A stretch of DNA of 64,000 nt, from the NCBI RefSeq assembly GCF_002257585.1, contig NZ_CP022743.1, positions 4,650,001-4,714,000 of the forward strand. The letters run 5' to 3'. This DNA is from Mucilaginibacter xinganensis (GTDB lineage Bacteria; Bacteroidota; Bacteroidia; Sphingobacteriales; Sphingobacteriaceae). Shown one piece after another: positions 1 through 8,993 of this stretch (its first letter is position 1; every line of letters begins with the position of its first letter). The notes under the pieces are model-generated. The model saw nothing but the letters and a program-made list of their open reading frames with translations. It was not told the DNA's origin and searched no databases. A program made the position numbers and the translations under genes.

Positions 1-2
1 CA

Positions 3-314
3 CCCTGCCCGGTTACCTATGCTATTAACAAAATTGGCGGCCACTGGAAGCCTATTATTCTTTACCAGCTAATGAGCGGGCCGAAACGCTACAGCGAATT
101 AAAGCGGGCGATCCCCGCAGTTACTGAGAAAATGCTGATCCAGCACCTGAAGCAATTACAGGATGATAACCTGGTAATAAGAAAGGCAGAAAATGTGGTT
201 CCGCCCTTTGTAACTTACTTTTTGAGTGAAGCAGGTGAAGACCTCACTATTGTATTAAACGCCATGGCTGAATGGGGCATCCGCGATAGTAAACGGCATT
301 TAAAATCGGCTTAA
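3..314 (+). CDS. HxlR-family winged-helix regulator (5' partial)
   Basis: The reading frame is open from the left edge, so the gene starts before the window. The visible part begins CPVTYAINKIGGHWKPII, the conserved start of the HxlR winged-helix domain (a Cys followed by an IGG-W-K motif), and continues through RYSELKRAIP, the recognition-helix region, and a wing. HxlR proteins are small DNA-binding regulators that often sense redox or electrophile stress through the N-terminal Cys; whether this one does is inference. A Met at base 72 lies inside the domain and is not a credible start. The gene converges on the DNA glycosylase gene, and the two ends overlap by about 4 bases. Confidence 0.85.
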   Translation, partial: PCPVTYAINKIGGHWKPIILYQLMSGPKRYSELKRAIPAVTEKMLIQHLKQLQDDNLVIRKAENVVPPFVTYFLSEAGEDLTIVLNAMAEWGIRDSKRHLKSA

Positions 315-1083
315 GCAAATAATTCCTGTGTGTCTGTATAATAAGTTTTCCTTGAACCCACAGGTTTTTGATGAATGATTTCGCCGGCCGGGGTTTGTTT
401 CTTTTTTGGCTGATGCACCAGCATAAAATCCCTAAACTCGCCGCTTATAATATCAGGGTTATTTTTTAGGATTTGCTTTTCTGAATCCTCCAGTATCTTT
501 TTTATTGATTTAGCCAATTGCTTCACTTTGCCTGCGGGTATTTTGTTTGAAGGAGAGAAGGGCGACAACTTAGCGTCGTACAGGATTTCATCTGCATAAG
601 CATTCCCAATACCACGCAACACTTTTTGATCCATTAAAACGGTTTTAACAGGAGTTTTAGTTGAGCTTAATTTATCCTCAAGATACTGCTCATCAAAATC
701 CAATGCATCGGGGGTTTCATTTTTTTCAGGGTCGAGCGTGGGTGTAGCCGCCTTCTGAAAATCTGTAAGTGCAAGCCCTTTATCGCCTTCAAATAAAAGT
801 TCAAGGATAGTGAATTTATGGCTATTGGTTTTATCAAATAATTGCAATTGCCCGTGCAGCATCAGGTGGGTAGCCAGCACATGATTATTATCAAATTCAA
901 ATTGCAGTTCCTTACCTACCCGCCTTACATTGGCAAGGGTATGGCCTTCCAATGTTTCGCGTACCCTGTTTTCAGGCACATTTAATTTCTGGCTTACCTT
1001 AATATCAATTTTTCAAGTTTTTTACCTTTAAACAATTTGTTAAGATTGTGGCTAAAAACCTGTAGGTCTGGCAATTCTGGCAT
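311..1083 (-). pseudogene. Fpg/Nei-family DNA glycosylase, frameshifted near its N terminus
   Basis: The long frame (311-979) matches formamidopyrimidine-DNA glycosylases of Bacteroidota: THLMLHGQL, the helix-two-turn-helix DQKVLRGIGNAYADEIL, and the C-terminal RKTYYTDTQELF without a four-Cys zinc finger. This frame lacks the catalytic start. The missing end lies upstream in another frame: an ATG at 1083 reads MPELPDLQVFSHNLNKLF, which supplies the catalytic Pro2 and Glu3, and runs into a stop soon after a five-base A run (T run at 1009-1013 on the plus strand). One extra A would restore LEKIDIKVSQKLNVPENRV and join the two parts. The enzyme would excise oxidized purines. Without Pro2 the downstream ORF alone cannot be active. 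Either a true inactivation, slippage, or a homopolymer sequencing error. Confidence 0.8.
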
Positions 1084-1142
1084 GATAAAATCTTTTTGCT
1101 TAAAACATGCAAAATAACGATTGGTTTTTCTCTTTACTAATA

Positions 1143-1835
1143 TTAAGTTATCTCATCATTGGTAAGTTTCATCAACCTTTGCTTATCTTCAATTTTTATG
1201 TTTTTATCCCGCAGTGAAATAATCTTTTCGTTTGTCAGTTCATTGATCACCCTAAAAACAGTTTCGTAAGTGGCCCCTGTAAAAGAAGCAAGATCCTGCC
1301 GGGATAACTTAACATTAACAAAGCCTTCTGAGGTTAAGCCAAACTGCATTTCGAGCGAATAAAGCGCCTGTGCTACCCGCCCTTTAACGGACATGTGCGC
1401 CAGATTACGCATTTTATTCTCTGACTCCTGAAGATCCTTCGCAAAAAACATCATTAGTTTATAGGTAAAGTCGTGGTTAACCTTTAATGTACTTTCAAAA
1501 AAGTCCATGTCAAAATAACAAACTATCCCCTCTTCAATGGCAGTAGCTGATATTGGATAAACCGAATCCGCCATCCCCCGGTGTCCAAAAATAGCGCCGT
1601 TATTGGCAAAACGCAATATAATCTCTTTATCGCTTCCCCATTTTTTATGAACTTTAACATTCCCGTTCAAAACAAAGTAAATTCCTTTTACAGGATCACC
1701 TTCTCTAAAAATAATCTCATTTTTTTTGACATTAAAATTTTTTTTGTGCGCAACGATAGCAGGCTTCCACTCCGAAACACAGTTTTTACACAAAAAACAA
1801 CTATCAGCATTGCATTTTATTAAATTTTTCTTCAT
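1143..1835 (-). CDS. Crp/Fnr-family regulator with N-terminal cysteine cluster
   Basis: A cyclic-nucleotide-binding fold (NEIIFREGDPVKGIYFVLNG, then a GAIFG turn) is followed by a C-terminal winged HTH (LSRQDLASFTGATYETVFRVI), the standard Crp/Fnr order, about 230 residues. Just after the start there are four cysteines in the pattern C-x4-C-x2-C-x2-C (KCNADSCFLCKNC), a layout able to hold an iron-sulfur cluster as in oxygen-sensing Fnr proteins; cluster binding is inference. I chose the ATG at 1835 over an in-frame TTG at 1844 because neither has a strong ribosome site and ATG is the commoner start. It reads away from the permease gene across a 365-bp divergent region containing two palindromes. 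Its targets cannot be read from the sequence. Confidence 0.85.
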   Translation of the reverse strand: MKKNLIKCNADSCFLCKNCVSEWKPAIVAHKKNFNVKKNEIIFREGDPVKGIYFVLNGNVKVHKKWGSDKEIILRFANNGAIFGHRGMADSVYPISATAIEEGIVCYFDMDFFESTLKVNHDFTYKLMMFFAKDLQESENKMRNLAHMSVKGRVAQALYSLEMQFGLTSEGFVNVKLSRQDLASFTGATYETVFRVINELTNEKIISLRDKNIKIEDKQRLMKLTNDEIT

Positions 1836-2200
1836 AGAGACCAACTATTTATAAAACAAGATTAATTTCTTACAAAAATTATTAAAATAAGCTTACAAAG
1901 ACTAAATAACCATCATTAATATTTAATAAAATTCGCCAAGTGAGATACTTGTTTAGCCCGGCACTATAAATTTTATAGCGACAGCCTAACTACAATGATA
2001 AAAAATGCTGATTTTGATACTGTAACCGATTATTCCTCCCTTGTGGGGTATGAAGAACCCAAAGCAAATTCATCCTGTTAACATAAAAATGAGCAGGTTT
2101 AACAGCCGTTGTAAAGACCCAATAGAACAAAACTTGCTCTAATTGACTTTTTGAATATTTTTTCGCTTAAATTCACCCTCACCAATTTATAGAACCTATT
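1836..2200. promoter_or_regulatory. Divergent intergenic region with two palindromes
   Basis: This stretch separates the Fnr-like gene and the fucose-type permease and should hold both promoters. I see two dyads: CAAGT-N5-ACTTG at 1937-1951 and a perfect 15-base palindrome CTATAAA-T-TTTATAG at 1964-1978. Neither matches the classic Fnr box (TTGAT-N4-ATCAA). No clear TAnnTTTG box was found close to either start. The dyads are visible; their role as operators is inference. Confidence 0.35.
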
Positions 2201-3436
2201 ATGCAGCAAAAAGCAGCCTTTACCGAAAAGAAGTTTGTTATTACCTTTATTTTTGTAACCTCCCTTTTTTTAATGTGGGGGTTGCTGCACTCCATGAGCG
2301 ATGTGCTGAATAAACATTTTCAAAATGTGCTCAATCTCTCCAAGTCTCAATCGGGCTTAATCCAGTTCTCCGTTTTCGGGGCCTATTTTATTATGAGTAT
2401 CCCTGCGGGTTATTTCTTAAAAAAGTTTGGTTATAAACCGGGTGTAATTCTGGGGTTGATTTTATTTGCCTCGGGTTTATTCTTGTTTGTACCTGCTGCC
2501 AATGCTGCCTCGTTCACTTTTTTCAGGATAGCTTTGTTCATTATGGGTTGCGGCATGGCTACATTAGAAACTGTGGCGCATCCCTTTGCAGCCGCATTAG
2601 GTGATCAGCGCCGGAGCGACCAACGGGTAAATTTCGCACAAACCTTTAATGCCATAGGCACCATGATTGGGCCAGCGATTGGCTCCTATTTCCTACTGAG
2701 CTCCGATACCGTACGCTCAACCGACCTTACCTCCGTCAAAACGCTATATGTAGCTATCGGCTGCGTAATTATCCTCATAGCGATTGCCTTTATGTTTTTA
2801 AAAATCCCCGCTTTAACAGACCCGCATATAGAAGCTTCTGCAACAGATTTGGATGCCATTAATATAGATGTGGCACCGTCAAAAAAACTATACCAGCATT
2901 CACATTTTGTATGGGCAGTGGCAGCGCAGTTTTTTAATGTGGCGGCACAGGGAGGCACATGGGCATATTTCATTAACTATGGTGTGGATATTATGCATTT
3001 CAGCAATGAAAAGGCTGGGTATTTTATGATTATTTTTATGGGGATGATGGCCTTGGGCCGTATTGTAGGAACTTCATTAATGACGTATATCGCGCCAAAT
3101 AAATTACTCGCAGCATTTGCATGCGGCAGTATTTTAATGTGTTTAGTAGTAGCACAAAGCTTAGGCTGGACATCCTACATAGCCCTGCTCATGATCAACT
3201 TCTTTTTCAGCATTATGTTTCCAACTATTTTCAGCCTCGGAATCAAAAACCTGGGCAGTCATACGCAACAGGCTTCTTCATTTATTTCAATGGGGGTAGT
3301 TGGCGGTGCAGTTTTTCCGTTGGTTATGGGATTAATAGCTAACCATGATGTAGCAAAAGCTTATTACTTACCTATAATCTGTTACGTGGTGATCTTCCTT
3401 TTTGGTTATAAGTTTTACAAGGTAAAAACAACATAA
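2201..3436 (+). CDS. fucP: FucP-type sugar:proton symporter (MFS, FHS family)
   Basis: A 411-residue polytopic membrane protein with about twelve hydrophobic segments. The N-terminal half has features of the fucose/galactose/glucose:H+ symporter family: MWGLLHSMSDVLNKHFQ, GAYFIMSIPAGYFLKKFGYK, and a long conserved stretch around ETVAHPFAAALGDQ and QTFNAIGTMIGP. These inner-membrane carriers take up monosaccharides with protons. L-fucose is a plausible substrate because a GH95 fucosidase lies in the same locus, but galactose or glucose cannot be excluded. The ATG at 2201 begins a short cytoplasmic tail before TM1. It points toward the susD gene and ends before a strong bidirectional terminator. 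Confidence 0.82.
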   Translation: MQQKAAFTEKKFVITFIFVTSLFLMWGLLHSMSDVLNKHFQNVLNLSKSQSGLIQFSVFGAYFIMSIPAGYFLKKFGYKPGVILGLILFASGLFLFVPAANAASFTFFRIALFIMGCGMATLETVAHPFAAALGDQRRSDQRVNFAQTFNAIGTMIGPAIGSYFLLSSDTVRSTDLTSVKTLYVAIGCVIILIAIAFMFLKIPALTDPHIEASATDLDAINIDVAPSKKLYQHSHFVWAVAAQFFNVAAQGGTWAYFINYGVDIMHFSNEKAGYFMIIFMGMMALGRIVGTSLMTYIAPNKLLAAFACGSILMCLVVAQSLGWTSYIALLMINFFFSIMFPTIFSLGIKNLGSHTQQASSFISMGVVGGAVFPLVMGLIANHDVAKAYYLPIICYVVIFLFGYKFYKVKTT

Positions 3437-3495
3437 TTTATAGTCTAATTCATGGCTGTTTAAATAAAACAACCTTTGGCGACTGTAGAAAATAG

Positions 3496-3527
3496 CAAAG
3501 CCCTTCAACAAAAATTGAAGGGCTTTG
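3496..3527. terminator. Bidirectional intrinsic terminator between fucP and susD
   Basis: A perfect 13-bp stem (CAAAGCCCTTCAA paired with TTGAAGGGCTTTG) with a six-base loop sits between the convergent permease and susD genes. A-rich and T-rich ends on both sides let it work in either direction. Confidence 0.85.
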
Positions 3528-3545
3528 TCCTATATCATTTCCGGG

Positions 3546-5279
3546 TTATTTACCGTAAGCCGGGTTTTGCGTTAAGTTTGGATTAAGGCCAATAGCGCTT
3601 TGAGGGATTGGCAACAGATCGCGTCCTTCAGGAAGCGCTGTACGCCATACACCATGAAGCAAACCATCATGCGTAGGCCCCGGCGCCGGGTTAGGTTGCG
3701 GCGTTGAACTGGCATCTGTACCATAAGCCGTATGGATGAAAGCAGCCGCTACCCCAGGACCAGCCCTGCGCAGATCATAAAACAGGGAATATTCCGCAGT
3801 AAGCTCGTGCCTGTACTCGCTCAATACCATTTGCAACGGATCCGTTATTGCGGTAGATGGGCTGCCATCAAAGTTAGCGCCATCTTTCATAACGGCAGGT
3901 GCAGAACCGCCAAATGCCCTGTCCCTAACTGTTTTAAGGTCGGCCATTGCTCCCGGAATATCACCGGTACGAACTTTACACTCTGCCCTGGACAGTAAAA
4001 TTTCTGCGTAACGTAACAGGATCTGATTTTGCGAACCAAAAATTACCTGCGGCCCTGTACCACCTGTAAGGGTTGGATCTCTCCATTTTTTTGCACAGTA
4101 ATAACCGGAACGTTTTTGATCGGATACGCCGTACCATGGGCGGGTAAGTGTACCACAGGTGTTAATGATCTTGCCATCATCACCCATATAACGCTGATCG
4201 CCGGCCGCAAAACCTGATATTACAGCAGGATAACCTTTTATACCGCCCCATTTGTTAACAATACCAGGACTAACATTCTCATCGCCAGGGCCGATAATAG
4301 TAAGCGCACGGCGTTTGTCACCACTTTGATAAGAATACCAAAGTGCCGGATTTCCGTAATCGTACCCAAAATTTGATATTTCTTCAGGCCAACTAAAGTC
4401 ATCTATCCACGCTACCTCGCCACCATTCTGCCAGCCGCCGTCCCAGCTTTGTGATCCCTGTACATCAAACTGAATCTCGAAAAGAGACTCATCGTTGTTC
4501 TGATGATCAAATTCATGAACATCGGCAAAATTTGGCATTAAGTGGTAATTTGAAGTTAATTCAGGATTGTTAAATGCAGCCAAAGCAGCAGTATAATTTT
4601 TCAGCCACATTTGCGCTGCACCTTCATAGCCATATGCTGCACCTTTTGTAGCACGGCCAAGGTCTTTTGCCTGCAAGGTTGATTTTGATAATAATAAAGT
4701 TTCCGCTTTTTGCATATCAGCCACAACCTGGGTAAATACCTGGTCTTGAGTACTCCTCGGGGTTAAGCCATTTGAAGTCGCGCTCAACTCAAGCGGAACC
4801 CCGCCAAATGACCCGGCCAAATAATAATAGGTCATGCCACGAAGGAAATAAGCTTCGCCTGTTAAGCGATCTGCAAGTTCCGGTGTAACAATACCCTTTG
4901 CTTTTGCGCTGGCTATAATACCAAATGCGGCGTTTGATCGCGCAATATCCACATAAGCATTATTCCAAAAGGTGGCAAGTGCACCAAAATCAGAAGTAAT
5001 TTGATAGTTGTTCCAAATAATATCGGCACCATAGTTAAACCAATCATGGGTTTGAAAATTGGCGTAATACCAGATTGATTTTTTTAACAGGTCACTATTT
5101 TGATAACCATCGTAAATACTGTTTACCAACGCTACAACGTCTGACGATTTTTGGAAAGTTGCGTCAGCAGTTGAAGAAAAAGTATTGGTTTGATCTAAAA
5201 AGTTCTTCTTACAGGCGAGCGGTGCCATTAATGCCGCGAAGAGGGCAATAAGTGCAACATATTTTTTGTTCATTTTCAT
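3546..5279 (-). CDS. susD: SusD/RagB-family outer-membrane glycan-binding lipoprotein
   Basis: A 577-residue protein with a lipoprotein signal (LMAPLACKKN, lipidated Cys near residue 23). The SusD N-terminal region (DATFQKSSDVVALVNSIYDG, GEAYFLRGMTYYYLAGSFGGVPL) is followed by the C-terminal SusD domain (LLRYAEILLSRAEC, VLSEYRHELTAEYSLFYDLRR, LLPIPQSAIGLNPNL). SusD lipoproteins cap the SusC channel on the cell surface and capture oligosaccharides. It lies 24 bases after susC on the same strand, the usual order. The specific ligand cannot be read from the sequence; neighbours suggest a fucose-, galactose- and arabinose-decorated glycan. An alternative ATG lies two codons downstream. Confidence 0.95.
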   Translation of the reverse strand: MKMNKKYVALIALFAALMAPLACKKNFLDQTNTFSSTADATFQKSSDVVALVNSIYDGYQNSDLLKKSIWYYANFQTHDWFNYGADIIWNNYQITSDFGALATFWNNAYVDIARSNAAFGIIASAKAKGIVTPELADRLTGEAYFLRGMTYYYLAGSFGGVPLELSATSNGLTPRSTQDQVFTQVVADMQKAETLLLSKSTLQAKDLGRATKGAAYGYEGAAQMWLKNYTAALAAFNNPELTSNYHLMPNFADVHEFDHQNNDESLFEIQFDVQGSQSWDGGWQNGGEVAWIDDFSWPEEISNFGYDYGNPALWYSYQSGDKRRALTIIGPGDENVSPGIVNKWGGIKGYPAVISGFAAGDQRYMGDDGKIINTCGTLTRPWYGVSDQKRSGYYCAKKWRDPTLTGGTGPQVIFGSQNQILLRYAEILLSRAECKVRTGDIPGAMADLKTVRDRAFGGSAPAVMKDGANFDGSPSTAITDPLQMVLSEYRHELTAEYSLFYDLRRAGPGVAAAFIHTAYGTDASSTPQPNPAPGPTHDGLLHGVWRTALPEGRDLLPIPQSAIGLNPNLTQNPAYGK

Positions 5280-5303
5280 ATCTTAATATTTTTATATTCC
5301 TTA

Positions 5304-8300
5304 TTAAAAAGTCAGATTCAAACCAACTGTGTAAAATTTAGATGATGGATACGTCCCGTTATCTACACCATTTTGAGTTGCGTTGCCATTTTGCAAACCA
5401 ATCTCCGGATCAAGCCCGGTGTATTTTGTAATAGTGAATAGGTTTTGCGTTGAGAAATACACCCTTACTTTTGTTACGGAAAGTCGTTTAGCAATATCTG
5501 AAGGAAGCGTATATCCTACAGTAACATTCTTCAACTTCAGGAAACTGCCGTTTTGGATCCATGCGCTTGACGGAACGTTGCTGCCAACAGCATCGTCATT
5601 ATAGGTAGCCCGAGAGTAAATATTTGATGGGTTTGTAGGCGTCCAGCGGTTTTGATAATAGTTAACACTAACGTTTTCTACCCCAACAAAACTGCGGTTC
5701 TGGAAACTTTCCAGTGAGCTTTCCTGGTAGTTAAGGATCTTATTACCATAAACACCATAAAAATATGCGTTAAAATCAAATGATTTATAAGATGCATCCA
5801 GGTTTAAGCCACCATAGAATTTAGGGAGCGGACTGCCCAGGCTTACCTGGTCAGATGCGGTTACCTGGCCATCGCCATTTGTATCGGCAAAGTAACGGTC
5901 GCCCGGCGCGGTAGCACTCTTTTGATAATATGGGTTAGAAGGATTTTTAGCAGCGGCAGCACTGTTCAAAGCATCAATTTGTGACTGTGTTTGGAATATG
6001 CCTAGCGATTTATATCCGTAAAATTCTCCTACCGGCTGACCAATGTTGGTTTCAGTGAAAGTTGACCATCCCAACCCGGCTACAGAAAGACCACCGAAGT
6101 TTGTAACAAAGTTAGTTCCGGAAGTTATGCTGGTCAATTTGTTCCTTACGGCAGATACAGTTAAACCTAAGCCATAATGGAAATCATTTATGGTGTGGTT
6201 ATAGTTTATCGCAATCTCAATGCCTTTATTTTGCATACTACCCACGTTACGGGTTAAAAAGTTATACCCGGTTTGTGCAGGCGCGGCCAGCGTTAATAAA
6301 AAATCCTGCGATTTTCTGTTAAACCAGTCAAAAGTAAAGGTTAGGTCGCCATGTAAAAATGAGGCATCCATACCAATATCGGTTTGATAATCTGTTTCCC
6401 ATCTCAGGTTAGGGTTAGAGGGCTGAATTGCAGCAATACCACCCTGGTATAATTTATTGAATGGATAACCCAGGTTACCGCTGTTTGTTGCGGCAGATCC
6501 CGTTGAATATAAGCCCTGGTATTGGAATAAACCAATTGACCCCTGGTTACCCACTTTACCGTAGCTGCCTCTGAATTTCAGATCAGAAATCCAATCGGTA
6601 TTTTTCAAAAACGATTCTTCTTTAGCTTTCCAGGCAACTGCGCCGGTAGGGAATATGCCATACTGATGACCTTTTTCAAATTTTGAAGACCCGTCCCGTC
6701 TTACAGTTCCGGTTACCAGGTACTTGTCATTAAATTTATAGGTTAACCTTGCAAACTGCGAGGCCAGGGAATAGATATTTTGTCCGTTACCGTTTGCATC
6801 CAGTTTTAAATTGGTAACCTGTGCCAAATCCCTGATCACACTGTTAGGAGGGATACCGCTGCCGCCCATAAGCGTGTTGGTGTTTTCCTGCTCAGAAACA
6901 CCGCCAACAAAATTGATGGCATGTAAACCAAAAGTTTTATCGTACGAAATGGTATTTTCCCATAACCATTCAAATGTATTATTTAAGTGCTGCGAGTAAA
7001 GCGCATTTTGAGTCGCCCCACCCAGGCCATACTGCTGATCTGAACGATCGTCTTCTGGCTGATAAAAAGAGCCGGAATAATCACTAACATTTACACCTGC
7101 ATTTGTTTTAATTTTAAGCCCGTCGATTATGGTAGCTTCCAATGAAGAATTGGCCAAAAAGTAATTAGTTATATTTTTAAACTGGTTGGTTTCGATACTA
7201 TAAACAGGATTACCATATTTTGATACGTAAGTGCTTTTAGGGTTGTAAAAGCCATAATTACCTGCGCCATCTTTAATCAAATTTGTCATTTTGTTACCCC
7301 CATCCAGCGTTGGAGGCAGTTGACTCAACTGAACCAAACTACCACTGCCAAAAGGGTTGTTAGCATCCTGGTAAGTATATTTGGCGCTGGTTGATGATTT
7401 AAGCCATTTTGTTGGGCTGTAATCAAGGTTTAGGCCAAGCGTAAGTCTTTTAAAATACGATCCCAGTACGATGCCCTTCTGATCGTAGTAGCCTACAGAA
7501 GTTGACGATTGCACTTTATCATTGCCGCCACGTATGGCAACGCTATAGTTTTGCGTTAATCCGCTGCGATAAACCGCATTCTGCCAATCAACATTAGTCA
7601 ACGATCCCGGATCGCGCCAGTTGGTTAATTCCTGGAAATTATGTTGAGGATCAGCATCAGCAACTTCATTGGCTAAGGTGGCCCATTGCTGCGCGTTTAA
7701 TATCTTGTACAGTTTTGGTTTCCCCTGGAATGCGGTGTAAGCATCAACAGAAACTTGCGTACCATCTTTTTTTCCTTTTTTAGTAGTGATCAGTACTACA
7801 CCGTTGGCGGCCCTGATACCATAAATAGCGGTAGCAGATGCATCCTTAAGTACGTCTATAGAGGCGATGTCACTTGGGTTAAAGTTATTGATACCTCCGC
7901 TTATTGGGTAACCATCAACAACATATAAGGGGCCGTTACCATTACTGGCTAAACTACCAACACCCCTAACCAATACAGTTACGTTACCACCGGGCGCTCC
8001 ATCGTTATTGGTAACCTGTACACCTGCAGCGCGGCCCTGTAAAGCTTGCTCCAGCGTTGTAACCGGTAGCTTTGCAATAGTAGCGGCATTAACAGAGCTA
8101 ATTGCCCCTGTAAGATCTTTACGTTTTGCAGTACCATAGCCTACAGAAACTACTACCACTTCGTTCAAATTGCTTACCGTGGGTGTAAGTTTCACATTGT
8201 AAACACTTCCGCTGCCCACAGGGATTTCCTGCGACAAATAGCCGATAAAGCTAAAAACCAGCGTTGCCTTTTCAGGAACGGTTAATTTAAAGGAACCGTT

Positions 8301-8501
8301 AACATCAGTGGTAACGCCAGCAGATGATCCTTTAACTTTAACGCTTGCACCAGGTATGGCCAGCCCGTCGGCCGTAGATACGTTACCTGATATTTGCCGG
8401 GTTTGAGCCAACGCTGAATAGCAGGTAAATACAGTTAACAAAAAAACCAGGAGTGTTTTTTTGCAACTATTTAATTTGTAAAATAGTAAATCTTTCTTCA
8501 T
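5304..8501 (-). CDS. susC: SusC/RagA-family TonB-dependent oligosaccharide transporter
   Basis: A 1065-residue outer-membrane transporter. In order: signal peptide ending near YSALAQ; a carboxypeptidase-D-like domain (ISGNVSTADGLAIPGASVKV); the SusC signature VVVSVGYGTAKRKDLTGAIS; a plug domain (TLEQALQGRAAGVQV, VDGYPISGG, DVLKDASATAIYGIRAANG); then a large beta-barrel ending in an aromatic-terminated strand (FYTVGLNLTF). It imports oligosaccharides in a TonB-dependent way together with the SusD lid encoded just downstream. There is no HTH or N-terminal sigma-interaction (STN) domain, so regulation is expected to come from the hybrid two-component protein of the locus rather than a sigma/anti-sigma pair. 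A long upstream region carries a candidate operator shared with the GH31 gene. Confidence 0.95.
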   Translation of the reverse strand: MKKDLLFYKLNSCKKTLLVFLLTVFTCYSALAQTRQISGNVSTADGLAIPGASVKVKGSSAGVTTDVNGSFKLTVPEKATLVFSFIGYLSQEIPVGSGSVYNVKLTPTVSNLNEVVVVSVGYGTAKRKDLTGAISSVNAATIAKLPVTTLEQALQGRAAGVQVTNNDGAPGGNVTVLVRGVGSLASNGNGPLYVVDGYPISGGINNFNPSDIASIDVLKDASATAIYGIRAANGVVLITTKKGKKDGTQVSVDAYTAFQGKPKLYKILNAQQWATLANEVADADPQHNFQELTNWRDPGSLTNVDWQNAVYRSGLTQNYSVAIRGGNDKVQSSTSVGYYDQKGIVLGSYFKRLTLGLNLDYSPTKWLKSSTSAKYTYQDANNPFGSGSLVQLSQLPPTLDGGNKMTNLIKDGAGNYGFYNPKSTYVSKYGNPVYSIETNQFKNITNYFLANSSLEATIIDGLKIKTNAGVNVSDYSGSFYQPEDDRSDQQYGLGGATQNALYSQHLNNTFEWLWENTISYDKTFGLHAINFVGGVSEQENTNTLMGGSGIPPNSVIRDLAQVTNLKLDANGNGQNIYSLASQFARLTYKFNDKYLVTGTVRRDGSSKFEKGHQYGIFPTGAVAWKAKEESFLKNTDWISDLKFRGSYGKVGNQGSIGLFQYQGLYSTGSAATNSGNLGYPFNKLYQGGIAAIQPSNPNLRWETDYQTDIGMDASFLHGDLTFTFDWFNRKSQDFLLTLAAPAQTGYNFLTRNVGSMQNKGIEIAINYNHTINDFHYGLGLTVSAVRNKLTSITSGTNFVTNFGGLSVAGLGWSTFTETNIGQPVGEFYGYKSLGIFQTQSQIDALNSAAAAKNPSNPYYQKSATAPGDRYFADTNGDGQVTASDQVSLGSPLPKFYGGLNLDASYKSFDFNAYFYGVYGNKILNYQESSLESFQNRSFVGVENVSVNYYQNRWTPTNPSNIYSRATYNDDAVGSNVPSSAWIQNGSFLKLKNVTVGYTLPSDIAKRLSVTKVRVYFSTQNLFTITKYTGLDPEIGLQNGNATQNGVDNGTYPSSKFYTVGLNLTF

Positions 8502-8993
8502 TTCAGTTCATTTAGAATTATTTTATAGAAAATTGGTTGTACCTGGTTATTTGTTGGCTATTCTTTCCTACTACAACAGCAGTAATGAACATTGATTCAT
8601 TTACGTTACAGAGTTCAGCTTAGCCGTTAACAGGACGCAGGCGTTATACAATTGGTTATTTTGATAAATTTATATAGGATAGGAGAAAAGGGATAACACT
8701 ATTGATAACGATTATAGCACAAATGTTAATCAAATTAACATGCATTGATTATCAATTACTTATGGTTATTTTTATCAAAATATCATTAACAAATGCTATA
8801 ATAATCATAAGTTGATTTATCAATATTAGCATAGCCAATAGCTGTTATTACCATCAAAGGAGGGTGATGAATTATTTGGGGGAATGCTAGCCGCGCTATG
8901 TTTGCCCAAGACGTTTTTATATACATCAGCAGCAGTGTCATTACTTACATTTACAAACCAAATGTGAAGTAACCTGGGTAAAATTGAATAGCC
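8502..8993. promoter_or_regulatory. susC upstream region, rich in palindromes
   Basis: This non-coding stretch lies between the GH43 stop and the susC start. Besides the shared element at 8691-8729 it holds perfect dyads: GTTAAT-CAA-ATTAAC (8725-8739), ATTGAT-T-ATCAAT (8744-8756) and TTGAT-TT-ATCAA (8812-8823). If transcription starts near the shared element the susC leader is about 190 bases long. An imperfect hairpin (TTACTTACATTT with AAATGTGAAGTAA, about 8940-8972) follows GH43 but has no T run. Confidence 0.45.
8691..8729 (-). promoter_or_regulatory. 39-bp element shared with the GH31 promoter region (susC copy)
   Basis: Aligns without gaps to 12551-12589, 30 of 39 bases identical: GGATAACA, 2 variable, ATTGATAA, 4 variable, TATA, 2 variable, ACAAATGTT. 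It contains GATAAC twice, 12 bases apart, a direct repeat suited to an AraC-type dimer such as the hybrid regulator's DNA-binding domain. ACATTTG on the coding strand resembles a -33 or -7 element. Operator or promoter function is inference. Confidence 0.55.
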
